From NCBI GenBank assembly GCA_049694275.1, contig JBAVQS010000198.1, positions 1 through 64,000 on the forward strand: a stretch of DNA of 64,000 bases, in the 5' to 3' direction. The notes under the pieces were generated by a model. It had not been told where the DNA came from, did no database searches, and was given only the letters and a program-made list of their open reading frames with translations. Below are positions 1-7,191 of the stretch, piece after piece; within the stretch, counting starts at the first letter, position 1; each line of letters opens with the position of its first letter. The position numbers and the translations under genes were made by a program. Source of the stretch: JBAVQS01 sp049694275. Lineage in GTDB: Bacteria > Chloroflexota > Anaerolineae > UBA4142 > SHND01.

Positions 1-192
1 ATACAGCGGTGGATGAATATCCACCGCTGTCCGCGCGAGCATCGTGAGAAAATCGCGCGTGGCAAAGAAAACGCTATATCCCTCGTCCCACCACAACGGC
101 TGGAAATCCAGCCGGATGAGGCGGAGGACGAGGGCAAAGGCGAGGATAGCCGGTACGACGAGTGGAACGCGGTGCAGAGAGAACTGTTTCAA
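1..192 (-). CDS. GT39-like membrane glycosyltransferase, N-terminal part only (cut by window edge)
   Basis: The reverse strand encodes the start of a GT-C glycosyltransferase. A hydrophobic first helix (LVVPAILAFALVLRLIRL) is followed by LWWDEGYS, the acidic pair expected in the first external loop of GT39/ArnT-like enzymes, and then DIHPPLY, the signature that follows it in this family. Upstream stops at 201-199 and 228-226 limit the start. The first usable codon is TTG at 192-190, with no clear Shine-Dalgarno. The gene begins 40 bp after the lipoprotein stop, so the two probably form a leftward operon. The rest lies outside the window, so length and substrate are unknown. The family normally transfers sugar from a polyprenyl-phosphate donor on the outer membrane face. 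Confidence 0.75.
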   Translation of the reverse strand, partial: MKQFSLHRVPLVVPAILAFALVLRLIRLDFQPLWWDEGYSVFFATRDFLTMLARTAVDIHPPLY

Positions 193-232
193 AGGGGATT
201 AGGTTGGGGCGGGGTTCGCCCGCTTCTACCGC

Positions 233-997
233 TTATTGCACCCCGAACCACAACCACCATCGCCCAGTCTGCGAAAAGTCTAAAGTGATGTCAGGAGAGA
301 GTGGAGTGGGATCCGTCGATGATTTCACGAATCTCAAAATCATTGTCTTGTTGCCGGCTCGCACAGCATCTCCTACGTCAAGTTTTCCGTTGTACTTTTC
401 GAGGTCGGTGAAGCTACCTCCATGTAGACAATTGTAACCGAACCCTGTCCCTGCTTGGCGCGCGTCGTCTGTTGGAGGAGAAATAAGCTTGTTTTTATTA
501 TAATCTGTTAGCCAGGTCCCATCCGGGGCAAACACCCCGAACGTGTAGCCTGTTGCCCAGGCACGCGGTTTATCTCCAGCCATTTTCATGTAGACTATAA
601 TTTCATATACCGAGCCACCCTGACCGCAAAAATTCTGAGTCAGACCATTGCCATAACTATTATCCGGGTAAATCGGCAAAATAGGTTTTGGCGGTGCCGG
701 CGGATTGGTTGGCTGGACCGGTTTAGGCGACACTTTGGTTTTGGTCGGTTGGGGTGGAACAGTGTCTGTTGCCTGTGCCTCAAGGGTATCCGTCGGCGCC
801 GGGGTATCCGTAGCTGCCTCGGTGGCTGTTGCGGATGGGATGGTTGTCGCTGAAGGCCGCGGGGTAAAGGTAGGGCGCGGTGTGCGGGTAGGTGTTTCGG
901 TCGCGTTGTTGAATGCGCCGAGCTGGGTCGAATCGCACGCGCTGGTTATAGCAAGCATCAGCGCGAGCGCAATGAGCGTGAGGACGTACCTGTTCAA
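233..997 (-). CDS. Secreted lipoprotein with Thr/Pro-rich linker
   Basis: A 254-residue predicted lipoprotein of unknown function. I choose the TTG at 997-995 because AGGAGG lies five bases upstream (1003-1008), which gives a short signal peptide ending in the lipobox TSAC (LALMLAITSAC). Residues after the cysteine form a long Thr/Pro/Ala linker (TPTRTPRPTFTPRPSATT and similar), common in Chloroflexota lipoproteins and a likely site of O-glycosylation. The C-terminal ~130 residues look like a compact extracellular domain (FCGQGGSVYEIIVYMKM ... GRWWLWFGVQ) that I cannot assign. An upstream ATG at 1087 would place the signal peptide internally and is less likely. It precedes a GT39-like gene on the same strand. 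Confidence 0.75.
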   Translation of the reverse strand: MNRYVLTLIALALMLAITSACDSTQLGAFNNATETPTRTPRPTFTPRPSATTIPSATATEAATDTPAPTDTLEAQATDTVPPQPTKTKVSPKPVQPTNPPAPPKPILPIYPDNSYGNGLTQNFCGQGGSVYEIIVYMKMAGDKPRAWATGYTFGVFAPDGTWLTDYNKNKLISPPTDDARQAGTGFGYNCLHGGSFTDLEKYNGKLDVGDAVRAGNKTMILRFVKSSTDPTPLSPDITLDFSQTGRWWLWFGVQ

Positions 998-1034
998 GAA
1001 AACCTCCTGTGACCTTTGCGAGCCGAGCGTGAAG

Positions 1035-1063
1035 ATTATAAACGGAATAGAGTACAAGAGCAA
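1035..1063 (-). promoter_or_regulatory. Sigma70-type promoter of the lipoprotein gene
   Basis: On the reverse strand TTGCTC (1063-1058), a 17-bp spacer and a perfect TATAAT (1040-1035) predict a start near 1028. That gives a ~30-nt leader that includes AGGAGG before the TTG start at 997. Confidence 0.65.
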
Positions 1064-1104
1064 AATATGAGATTGCGCCATAATCACCTATAATCAGGAC
1101 GGCA

Positions 1105-3777
1105 ATGCACCTGAATCGGTTCCACTCTTGGGTTTCTCGTTATATCCTGGCTGGTGTGCTGTCCCTCTATGCACTTCTGGCTGTTCTCCTGACCTATCCG
1201 CTCGTGCTGAATCTTACGCGCGCGGTGCCGGGGCATGGCGCCGATGATCCCTACCTGGCCTGGAATATCTGGTGGACGCGCTGGTCTCTGTTCAATCTCC
1301 ACAGCAATCCCCTCTTGAGCAACTATATATTTTATCCCATCGGGGTTAATCTCAGTTCCTATACGTTGACTCTGTTGAATGGCGTTCTCTCCATCCCGTT
1401 CCAACTGGCCTGGGATGTCATCCCGGCGAATAACCTGCTCGTGTTCGCCTCGATCGCGCTGGCGGCGTTTGGCGCCTATCTGCTCGTCGTCGAACTGGCG
1501 GGACGCGAGGCGCGTCATGTGCATCTCGGCGCGTTGGTTGCGGGCCTGATCTATGGGCTGGGGTCGTATCGTTTTGCTTTTCTCTATCTGGGACATTTGA
1601 ATTTCAATAGCAATGAGTGGCTGCCCTATTATGTGCTGTTCCTGCACCGCAGTCTTGCGCTGCGTGGTCGCTCACTACGCTCGGGGTTACTTGCAGGACT
1701 CTTTTTCGTTTGCGCCGGGTGGACGGAGGCGACCTTTGCCGCGTTTCTGGCGCTGCTCACGCTGCTCTATCTCTTGTTCTGGCTGGTTGCCGACCGGACC
1801 CGCTTTTTTTCATCAGTCGTATGGGCCAACTTGCTGGCTTGTGGATTCGTGGTGCTGGTTGGCCTGTCGCCGCTTGGACTCGCGGTTGGCGCGGACCTGC
1901 TGCGCTATGGAAATTTTCTCGTGCGTGGATCAGGCGGGGCCGAGTTTCTCTCAGCGGACCTGCTCAGCTTTTTGATGCCTTCACAGCACAATTCTCTTCT
2001 TGGCGGGGTTACACGCGACCTGACATTCCATAACATGGATTTCGCGTTTGTGGGCTATGCAACGCTGCTCTGCGCGTTGGCAGGGGGAATGACCGGTTGG
2101 TGGCGTGGGGCGCAGGGGACTAGGCGAGGAGTGGTTGACGCCACGGCGTTGCGTTTCTGGTCACTCATCGCCGTGCTGATGGTGGCGATTATGTTGGGGC
2201 CGGTTCTGCACATTGCCAATCAGACGGTCCCCGGTTTTGTTCTCCTGCCCTTTCGCCTGTTGTCGAGTATTCCGGTGATGAGCGCCAACCGCTTGCCCGT
2301 TCGCTATGACCATCTGCTCATGTTGGCCATCGCGATTCTAGCTGGATCTGGAGTGCTCACACTGGCCTCGCGCGGTCGCCGGTGGGTGGGGCTTGCTGTT
2401 GCCTTGTCATGCTTGATGCTGGCTGAGCACCTCTCGGTTCCCATCTCGCTCTCTGATTTGTCCATTCCTCCAATCTATCAAGAGATAGCTGCCGAACCGG
2501 GTGATTTCGCAATCCTTGACCTGCCCCTCAGTTGGAGCAGCAGCACATTTGTCCAGGGCCAACTTTTTACCCAGTCTCAATTCTACCAGACGGTTCACCA
2601 TAAGCGACTCCTCGGCGGCAATACCTCCCGCCCACCCGATTTCAAATTCCAATACTATGTGGGGGTCCCGGTCATTCATTCACTCATTCTGCTCGAAAAA
2701 GGTGAGACGATTGACTCTGACACATTGGCGGCTGACATCCAGGCCGCGCCTGAGGTTGAACGGTTTTTTGATCTTCGCTATATCGTTGCCTATCCGGATC
2801 GGCTGAACCCTGCCGTTCTTGACTATGTGCGACAGGTTTTTGGTATCACCCCGATCCCTTCCGTGGGGCCGCTGGCCTTCCGTGTCAATAATGCGGCGCG
2901 CGGTGATTTCACTATCGATCCGGCGGCGCAGGTCGCGCAGATGTATTTTGGTGATGATTGGGGCCGGCCGCAGTCGATTGAAGGTGGCGCCATGCGCTGG
3001 GCAACCGAAGCCCAATCACATCTGTATGTGCCGTTGCAATCCGGAACAGACTATCAGATGTGCGGAATGTATGAAGGAGCGCGGGATGGACAGCCTGTGC
3101 GAGTACTCGCCGATGATACACCTGTTGGAGAGTTTAGGTTGACAACTGCATGGAGCCAACAGTGCGTCAGCATCCCCAGTGCGGCGATTCATGGAGGACT
3201 GGCAACGATTGTGTTGGAATCGGCGCCGGTTCCGCTTGTGCAGACCAACTCAAACCGTATCATCGGGCATACCGGCGTCCAATCGCCGGTGGACCTTGCA
3301 GTAACCTCAGCCGGTTATCTGGAGGGCAAATTCGCTTCGATTGCGCTGAATGGGCAGGAGAACTATGTGACGCGGCGCGGCTATACTCTGATTGCGCTTG
3401 ATCCCAATAGTGGACAGGCGCTCGATATGCAAACCTTTGATACGTTCAAGAGTGAGGCCGAGTCCGAGCGCATGGTTGAATGGATTGCGAAACTGTCGCA
3501 GGGGACGATAGTCGCCGGCGCCGTCTGCGATGAAGCTTCTCAGCACCTTACGCAGGCTGCGGTGGAGGCTTTAGGCTCACTCGGAACCACGCTGGACCTG
3601 CGCCAGCAGTTCCGCTCCAGTCATGCCTTTATCGGCGTCAAGGGGGCCTTACCGGGTACGGCGGCCGAGGATTGGGATACGCGCTTTGCCGTTAGCGTTT
3701 CGGCTGGCAAGAATGTGGCCAGGCCTACGATTACCCTCGCCGTCCGCGCACTTCATTTCAAGATAGTCCAAAACTAA
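1105..3777 (+). CDS. Polytopic GT-C-like membrane protein with C-terminal FAM3/ILEI-type domain
   Basis: An 890-residue protein. The N-terminal ~460 residues carry roughly ten membrane segments. The first external loop holds PGHGADDPYLAWNIWW, the kind of acidic/aromatic loop seen in GT-C-fold and YfhO-like proteins. Residues ~460-730 are soluble and probably external. Residues ~729-870 resemble the ILEI/FAM3 (PANDER-like) fold: TRRGYTLIALDPNSGQ, then FDTF, GTIVAGAVCDEAS, LTQAAVEALGSLG and AFIGVKGALPGTAAE follow in the order expected for that family. In animals a related domain forms the stem of POMGnT1 and binds glycans, so sugar binding here is an inference. A TATAAT at 1089-1094 lies only 11 bp before the ATG and its -35 is poor, so the mRNA may be nearly leaderless. 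Catalytic activity is unproven. Confidence 0.75.
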   Translation: MHLNRFHSWVSRYILAGVLSLYALLAVLLTYPLVLNLTRAVPGHGADDPYLAWNIWWTRWSLFNLHSNPLLSNYIFYPIGVNLSSYTLTLLNGVLSIPFQLAWDVIPANNLLVFASIALAAFGAYLLVVELAGREARHVHLGALVAGLIYGLGSYRFAFLYLGHLNFNSNEWLPYYVLFLHRSLALRGRSLRSGLLAGLFFVCAGWTEATFAAFLALLTLLYLLFWLVADRTRFFSSVVWANLLACGFVVLVGLSPLGLAVGADLLRYGNFLVRGSGGAEFLSADLLSFLMPSQHNSLLGGVTRDLTFHNMDFAFVGYATLLCALAGGMTGWWRGAQGTRRGVVDATALRFWSLIAVLMVAIMLGPVLHIANQTVPGFVLLPFRLLSSIPVMSANRLPVRYDHLLMLAIAILAGSGVLTLASRGRRWVGLAVALSCLMLAEHLSVPISLSDLSIPPIYQEIAAEPGDFAILDLPLSWSSSTFVQGQLFTQSQFYQTVHHKRLLGGNTSRPPDFKFQYYVGVPVIHSLILLEKGETIDSDTLAADIQAAPEVERFFDLRYIVAYPDRLNPAVLDYVRQVFGITPIPSVGPLAFRVNNAARGDFTIDPAAQVAQMYFGDDWGRPQSIEGGAMRWATEAQSHLYVPLQSGTDYQMCGMYEGARDGQPVRVLADDTPVGEFRLTTAWSQQCVSIPSAAIHGGLATIVLESAPVPLVQTNSNRIIGHTGVQSPVDLAVTSAGYLEGKFASIALNGQENYVTRRGYTLIALDPNSGQALDMQTFDTFKSEAESERMVEWIAKLSQGTIVAGAVCDEASQHLTQAAVEALGSLGTTLDLRQQFRSSHAFIGVKGALPGTAAEDWDTRFAVSVSAGKNVARPTITLAVRALHFKIVQN

Positions 3778-3798
3778 GCTCCGCGCTTTCCCCGATTC

Positions 3799-3978
3799 GT
3801 GTTTCTCCAAATTCCGCAGACCTTGCCCCTGACCGCCGGGCGAATCCATTTCATTTGGCGGGTCGATGCAGACGGCAACATTGAGCCCCTTCATGAGACT
3901 TGGCATGTGGATAAGAGGTTGGCGGATGAATGCGTGTGGGCCACCGTGACGTTGCGGAACACCGCTCTTTTTCTTTAG
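3799..3978 (+). pseudogene. Probable remnant of an integrase/transposase C-terminus
   Basis: This intergenic stretch keeps an open frame of about 59 codons from a GTG at 3799 to TAG at 3976. Its translation (IPQTLPLTAGRIHFIWRV, then ADGNIEPLHETWHVDKRL and CVWATVTL) resembles from memory the C-terminal beta-rich end of IS481-like integrases. No catalytic DDE region is present upstream, where the preceding gene stops at 3777. I read it as a degenerate fragment with no function of its own. No inverted repeats or target duplication were identified. The match rests on recall of the family pattern and could be wrong. Confidence 0.4.
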
Positions 3979-3994
3979 GATGACCCTTTTCCCC

Positions 3995-4024
3995 TTGACA
4001 TCTTTATGGTCGTTATGTTACCCT
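3995..4024 (+). promoter_or_regulatory. Promoter for the toroid/DUF362 gene pair, apparently leaderless
   Basis: TTGACA (3995-4000), an 18-bp spacer and TACCCT (4019-4024) predict a start near 4031, directly at the GTG at 4032. No Shine-Dalgarno precedes that GTG, consistent with a leaderless mRNA. Confidence 0.5.
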
Positions 4025-4031
4025 AGAAAAA

Positions 4032-4874
4032 GTGATTCCATTTGATTTCATTATTGCTTCGCAGAACCCCGACGGTGGTTGGGGCTACAAGCGCGATGGC
4101 ATGTCCTATGTCGAACCGACCGCTGCTGTGCTGCTCGCGTTGCGTGAGACGTATGACTCATCCTCCTCCGCCTATTCGCGCGGCCTTGCTTTTCTCCGTC
4201 AGCTTCAGCACAAGGATGGTGGCTGGGGTATAGGCGCCCTGGATGACGAGAGTGGATGGATGACCGCATGGGCGGTTTGGGCGCTGGCGGTTGAGGACCA
4301 GGCGGCCGCCGCGCGCGGCGCGGACTGGCTGTTCCAGGTAGATGTCCTCCGGACAACTGACCCCGCCGAGTTGGAGGGAATTCGCCGCGTGCTCAAAATT
4401 GACGCGTCGCTCCGTGGATGGCCCTGGCAGCTGCACGATGCATCGTGGACCTTTCCAACGGGACTAGCGCTTCTTTCGCTGCACGCGCTCGGCCGCGGTT
4501 CACACCCGCGGGTCGAGGAAGGAATTCGCTTTTTGCTGGACCGGGTGATTCCGTCGGGTGGGTGGAACGTCGGCAATCCCAGTATGCTCGGCGCTGAACT
4601 TCCCGCGACTGTTATCAATACGGGATTGGTGCTCCTTGCGTTGCGCACGCTCGGCGTCTCCAATGACTCCGTCGCGCACGGGTATGTATGGCTGGCTGCT
4701 CGCCTGCCCCAGGCACGAACGGGGCCTGAACTCGCATGGGGGGTGTGGGGTTTGCGTGGCAGCCCCGATAATCTGGGAGATGCACAAACGCGGCTAGAAT
4801 CTCTTGAGCGACCGGATGGTAGTTGGGATGGGAATCCATATACGACGGCGATTGCAATGTTGGGATTGAAATGA
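4032..4874 (+). CDS. Squalene-cyclase/prenyltransferase-like alpha-toroid protein
   Basis: A 280-residue protein built of repeated QW-type motifs: QNPDGGWGY near the start, QHKDGGWGIG around residue 58, RGWPW, SGGWNVG and ERPDGSWDGNPYTTA at the end. This is the alpha/alpha-toroid repeat of squalene-hopene cyclases and protein prenyltransferase beta subunits. It is under half the length of a real cyclase and I see no DxDD acid motif, so cyclase activity is unlikely. A binding or scaffold role is more plausible. There is no signal peptide. The GTG start has no ribosome site and sits where the promoter predicts transcription to begin. Its stop overlaps the next start (ATGA), so translation of the Tat-exported DUF362 protein is probably coupled to it. 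Confidence 0.7.
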   Translation: MIPFDFIIASQNPDGGWGYKRDGMSYVEPTAAVLLALRETYDSSSSAYSRGLAFLRQLQHKDGGWGIGALDDESGWMTAWAVWALAVEDQAAAARGADWLFQVDVLRTTDPAELEGIRRVLKIDASLRGWPWQLHDASWTFPTGLALLSLHALGRGSHPRVEEGIRFLLDRVIPSGGWNVGNPSMLGAELPATVINTGLVLLALRTLGVSNDSVAHGYVWLAARLPQARTGPELAWGVWGLRGSPDNLGDAQTRLESLERPDGSWDGNPYTTAIAMLGLK

Positions 4875-5953
4875 GCGAATCAGACCCTATTCATGCTCAA
4901 AACAAGCCCCAGAATGGCGGCGCTGAGAATCAATCCCGAATTTCCCGGCGCGCCTTTTTGCGTTTGGGGCTCCTCGCCGGAATTGGCGCGGGCGCGGCCG
5001 TGGTTTATCAACGGACCGCTGATGTCGGCCTGGGGAACTGGCTGCGCTGGGTGTGGCGTGGCCAGACGGCGCGCTTTGCCCCGCCCGCGCGCGTCGGGAT
5101 TGCGACCTGCCCATCATATGACGCTGACATCCTCGCGGTAATACGCCAGGTGTGGCGCGATGCCGGAATTCCGGACCTTGCTGGTGCGCGCGTCGTCGTC
5201 AAGCCAAACCTGGTCGATTTTCTTCAGGGGCATCCCAGCTATACCGACCCGCGCATGGTCGAGGCGCTCCTCCGATTTCTGCGCGACGAGCAACATGTGG
5301 CCTCGATGGTGGTTGCCGAGGGCACGACCTTTCGCCGTGACTCGGAAGCAATCCTGCAAGATACAGGTTATGTGGCCATGCTCGACAGGCAAAAGGTGGA
5401 ATTTGTTGATCTGAATTATGACGATCTCGTCAAGATTCCGCTCAGGGGGGGATACGCGCGCCTCTCGCAACTCTTTGTCGCGCGGACGGTCGCGGAAGCA
5501 GATGTCCTCATTTCGGTTCCAAAATTAAAGACACATCACTGGACACAGGTCTCGGCAAGTATCAAGAACCTCTTTGGGATTGTGCCCGGCATCAAGTACG
5601 GCTGGCCCAAGAATACCTTGCATGTGCAAGGGCTGAATGAATTCCTGGTCGAGCTGGTCGATTCCCTCCCCACGCCGCGGCGGGTCGCGCTCGTAGATGG
5701 GATCGTCGGGATGCAGGGTGATGGGCCGCTCTTTGGCAGCGGCGTCGATTCCCGGGTGCTCGTCGCCGGCGAGGATTATGTTGCGGTCGATACGACCTGT
5801 GCGCGGTTGATGGGATTTGACCCATCGTCGATTACCTACTTGACTCTGGCGGCTTGGGCGGGTCTCGGCCAATTCGACGCTGGCCATATCGAGATACATG
5901 GCGCATCGCTGGATTCTGTTCGGCGGGCGTTTCAGCCTGCGCCGCATGTCTGA
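4871..5953 (+). CDS. Tat-exported DUF362 domain protein
   Basis: A 360-residue protein starting at the ATG that overlaps the previous stop by 4 bp. Residues ~20-45 form a twin-arginine signal, SRRAFLRLGLLAGIGAGAAV. The mature part matches DUF362: ARVVVKPNLVDF, then VLISVPKLKTHHWTQ and SIKNLFGIVPG, with a C-terminal VDTTCARLMGFDP segment. DUF362 proteins are often linked to iron-sulfur proteins, but no CxxCxxC cluster motif is present here. Biochemical function is unknown. The tight pairing with an alpha-toroid protein is the main functional clue. Confidence 0.8.
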   Translation: MSESDPIHAQNKPQNGGAENQSRISRRAFLRLGLLAGIGAGAAVVYQRTADVGLGNWLRWVWRGQTARFAPPARVGIATCPSYDADILAVIRQVWRDAGIPDLAGARVVVKPNLVDFLQGHPSYTDPRMVEALLRFLRDEQHVASMVVAEGTTFRRDSEAILQDTGYVAMLDRQKVEFVDLNYDDLVKIPLRGGYARLSQLFVARTVAEADVLISVPKLKTHHWTQVSASIKNLFGIVPGIKYGWPKNTLHVQGLNEFLVELVDSLPTPRRVALVDGIVGMQGDGPLFGSGVDSRVLVAGEDYVAVDTTCARLMGFDPSSITYLTLAAWAGLGQFDAGHIEIHGASLDSVRRAFQPAPHV

Positions 5954-5973
5954 CCGAGCGATCAAATATAGAG

Positions 5974-7179
5974 ATGAGAGCACAAGCGCTGCGTGTGTGT
6001 GGCCTGCTGGCAGTGACGTTCGCTCTCTGCCTGATTGGTCTGGTCTATCTGCGCTCGACGGTCAAGGCTTATTGGCCTATTGGCGTCGATGTCTATCCTT
6101 ACTGGACAGGCACCCGGGCCTTCTGGCAGGGTGAGAACCCCTATAGTGCGCAGGTTCAAGCGGAAACGCAAACCCTGATCTATGGTCGCCCCGGAAGAGC
6201 GGAGGAGGACCCCTTTGGTTTCTACTATCCCGCCTATGTCGTCATCCTCATGTCTCCCCTCGTCCTGTTCCCCGTGGCGTGGGCAGGAATCATCTGGGCA
6301 GCGCTAATGGGGGCAATCTTTTTAACTCTTGTCCTGCTCTGGAGTTGGAGCCTAGCGCCGCGCCTCAAGCCTTTACCCTGGGCGCTTGTGCTATTCAGTG
6401 CGATTGCCTATCGTCCAGCACTCTTTTCGATTACCGAGGCGCAATACGGTTTCCTCGTGCTAGGCTGCGGCGCGCTGGCGTGGTACTTAATCGAGAACAA
6501 GTACGAGTTGTTAGCAGGTGTCCTTTTGATGTTCGTTACCATCAAGCCTTCGCTCGCGCTCTTTCTTCCCGCGGTGCTGTTGCTCTGGGCGTTGCGCTGG
6601 AAGCGCTGGCATGTGATCATCGGTTTCGCCGTTACTCTGGTCGTGCTGATGGGAATTACGCTACTGCGGCTCGGGTGGTGGATTCCTGATTTTCTCCGCG
6701 GGGCCATGATCTTTAGCCAGGACCATCCCGGCCTCGGCTGGTCCCCACGCGAGATTGCAAGCATTCCCGGCGCGGTCTGGTTATCCGGCTCGCTCATCAT
6801 CACCGGCATCGGTCTGATGCAGCTTTATCGCCGTCCCGACTTGCCCTGGCTTGCACTCATTGGCGCCATGAATCTCAATCTCGTACTCACGCCGCATCTG
6901 GTCGAGTATGACTTGGCGATCATGCTTCTGGCGTTGTTCTGGCTCGGCGGTGAGTGGAGACGGTACCGTTGGGGCTTGATTATCTGGTTGCTCCTCATTT
7001 GGACGCCGTGGATATCCTACACTTGGTACATGTCGCGCGGCTGGATTATTGACGATTGGTGGCCCGAGTTCTGGCGGATGTATCCGCCGATGTTGGCGGT
7101 ATTGATTGCATTGTGGGTAGTTCGGGATCGCATTGCAGTATTCAACCCATTGCGCACCCGGCATGTACCCGGTGATTGA
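5974..7179 (+). CDS. GT87-family (DUF2029) membrane glycosyltransferase
   Basis: A 401-residue polytopic protein, taking the ATG at 5974. An upstream extension would run back into the previous gene. The first external loop has GVDVYPYWTGTRAFWQG followed by ENPYS, the D-x(n)-NPY pattern of GT87 polyprenyl-phosphate-mannose-dependent transferases. FYYPAYVVILMSPL and IKPSLALFLPAVLLLW are further family landmarks. About ten membrane helices are visible. The predicted role is transfer of a sugar, probably mannose, from a polyprenyl-phosphate donor at the outer membrane face. It follows the DUF362 gene by 20 bp and is followed within 12 bp by a GT39-like gene, so all are likely co-transcribed. Confidence 0.75.
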   Translation: MRAQALRVCGLLAVTFALCLIGLVYLRSTVKAYWPIGVDVYPYWTGTRAFWQGENPYSAQVQAETQTLIYGRPGRAEEDPFGFYYPAYVVILMSPLVLFPVAWAGIIWAALMGAIFLTLVLLWSWSLAPRLKPLPWALVLFSAIAYRPALFSITEAQYGFLVLGCGALAWYLIENKYELLAGVLLMFVTIKPSLALFLPAVLLLWALRWKRWHVIIGFAVTLVVLMGITLLRLGWWIPDFLRGAMIFSQDHPGLGWSPREIASIPGAVWLSGSLIITGIGLMQLYRRPDLPWLALIGAMNLNLVLTPHLVEYDLAIMLLALFWLGGEWRRYRWGLIIWLLLIWTPWISYTWYMSRGWIIDDWWPEFWRMYPPMLAVLIALWVVRDRIAVFNPLRTRHVPGD

Positions 7180-7191
7180 TTGGATCCTGCT

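Noticed and set aside
3..30. Perfect 12-bp stem with a 4-base loop at the window start, terminator-like
   Set aside because: It lies inside the coding sequence for the DIHPP motif of the GT39-like gene and has no T-tract, so the palindrome is best seen as chance within codons.
1066..1094. Full sigma70 promoter for the gene at 1105
   Set aside because: TATAAT at 1089-1094 is clear, but no acceptable -35 is found at 16-18 bp, so I mention it only in the gene entry.
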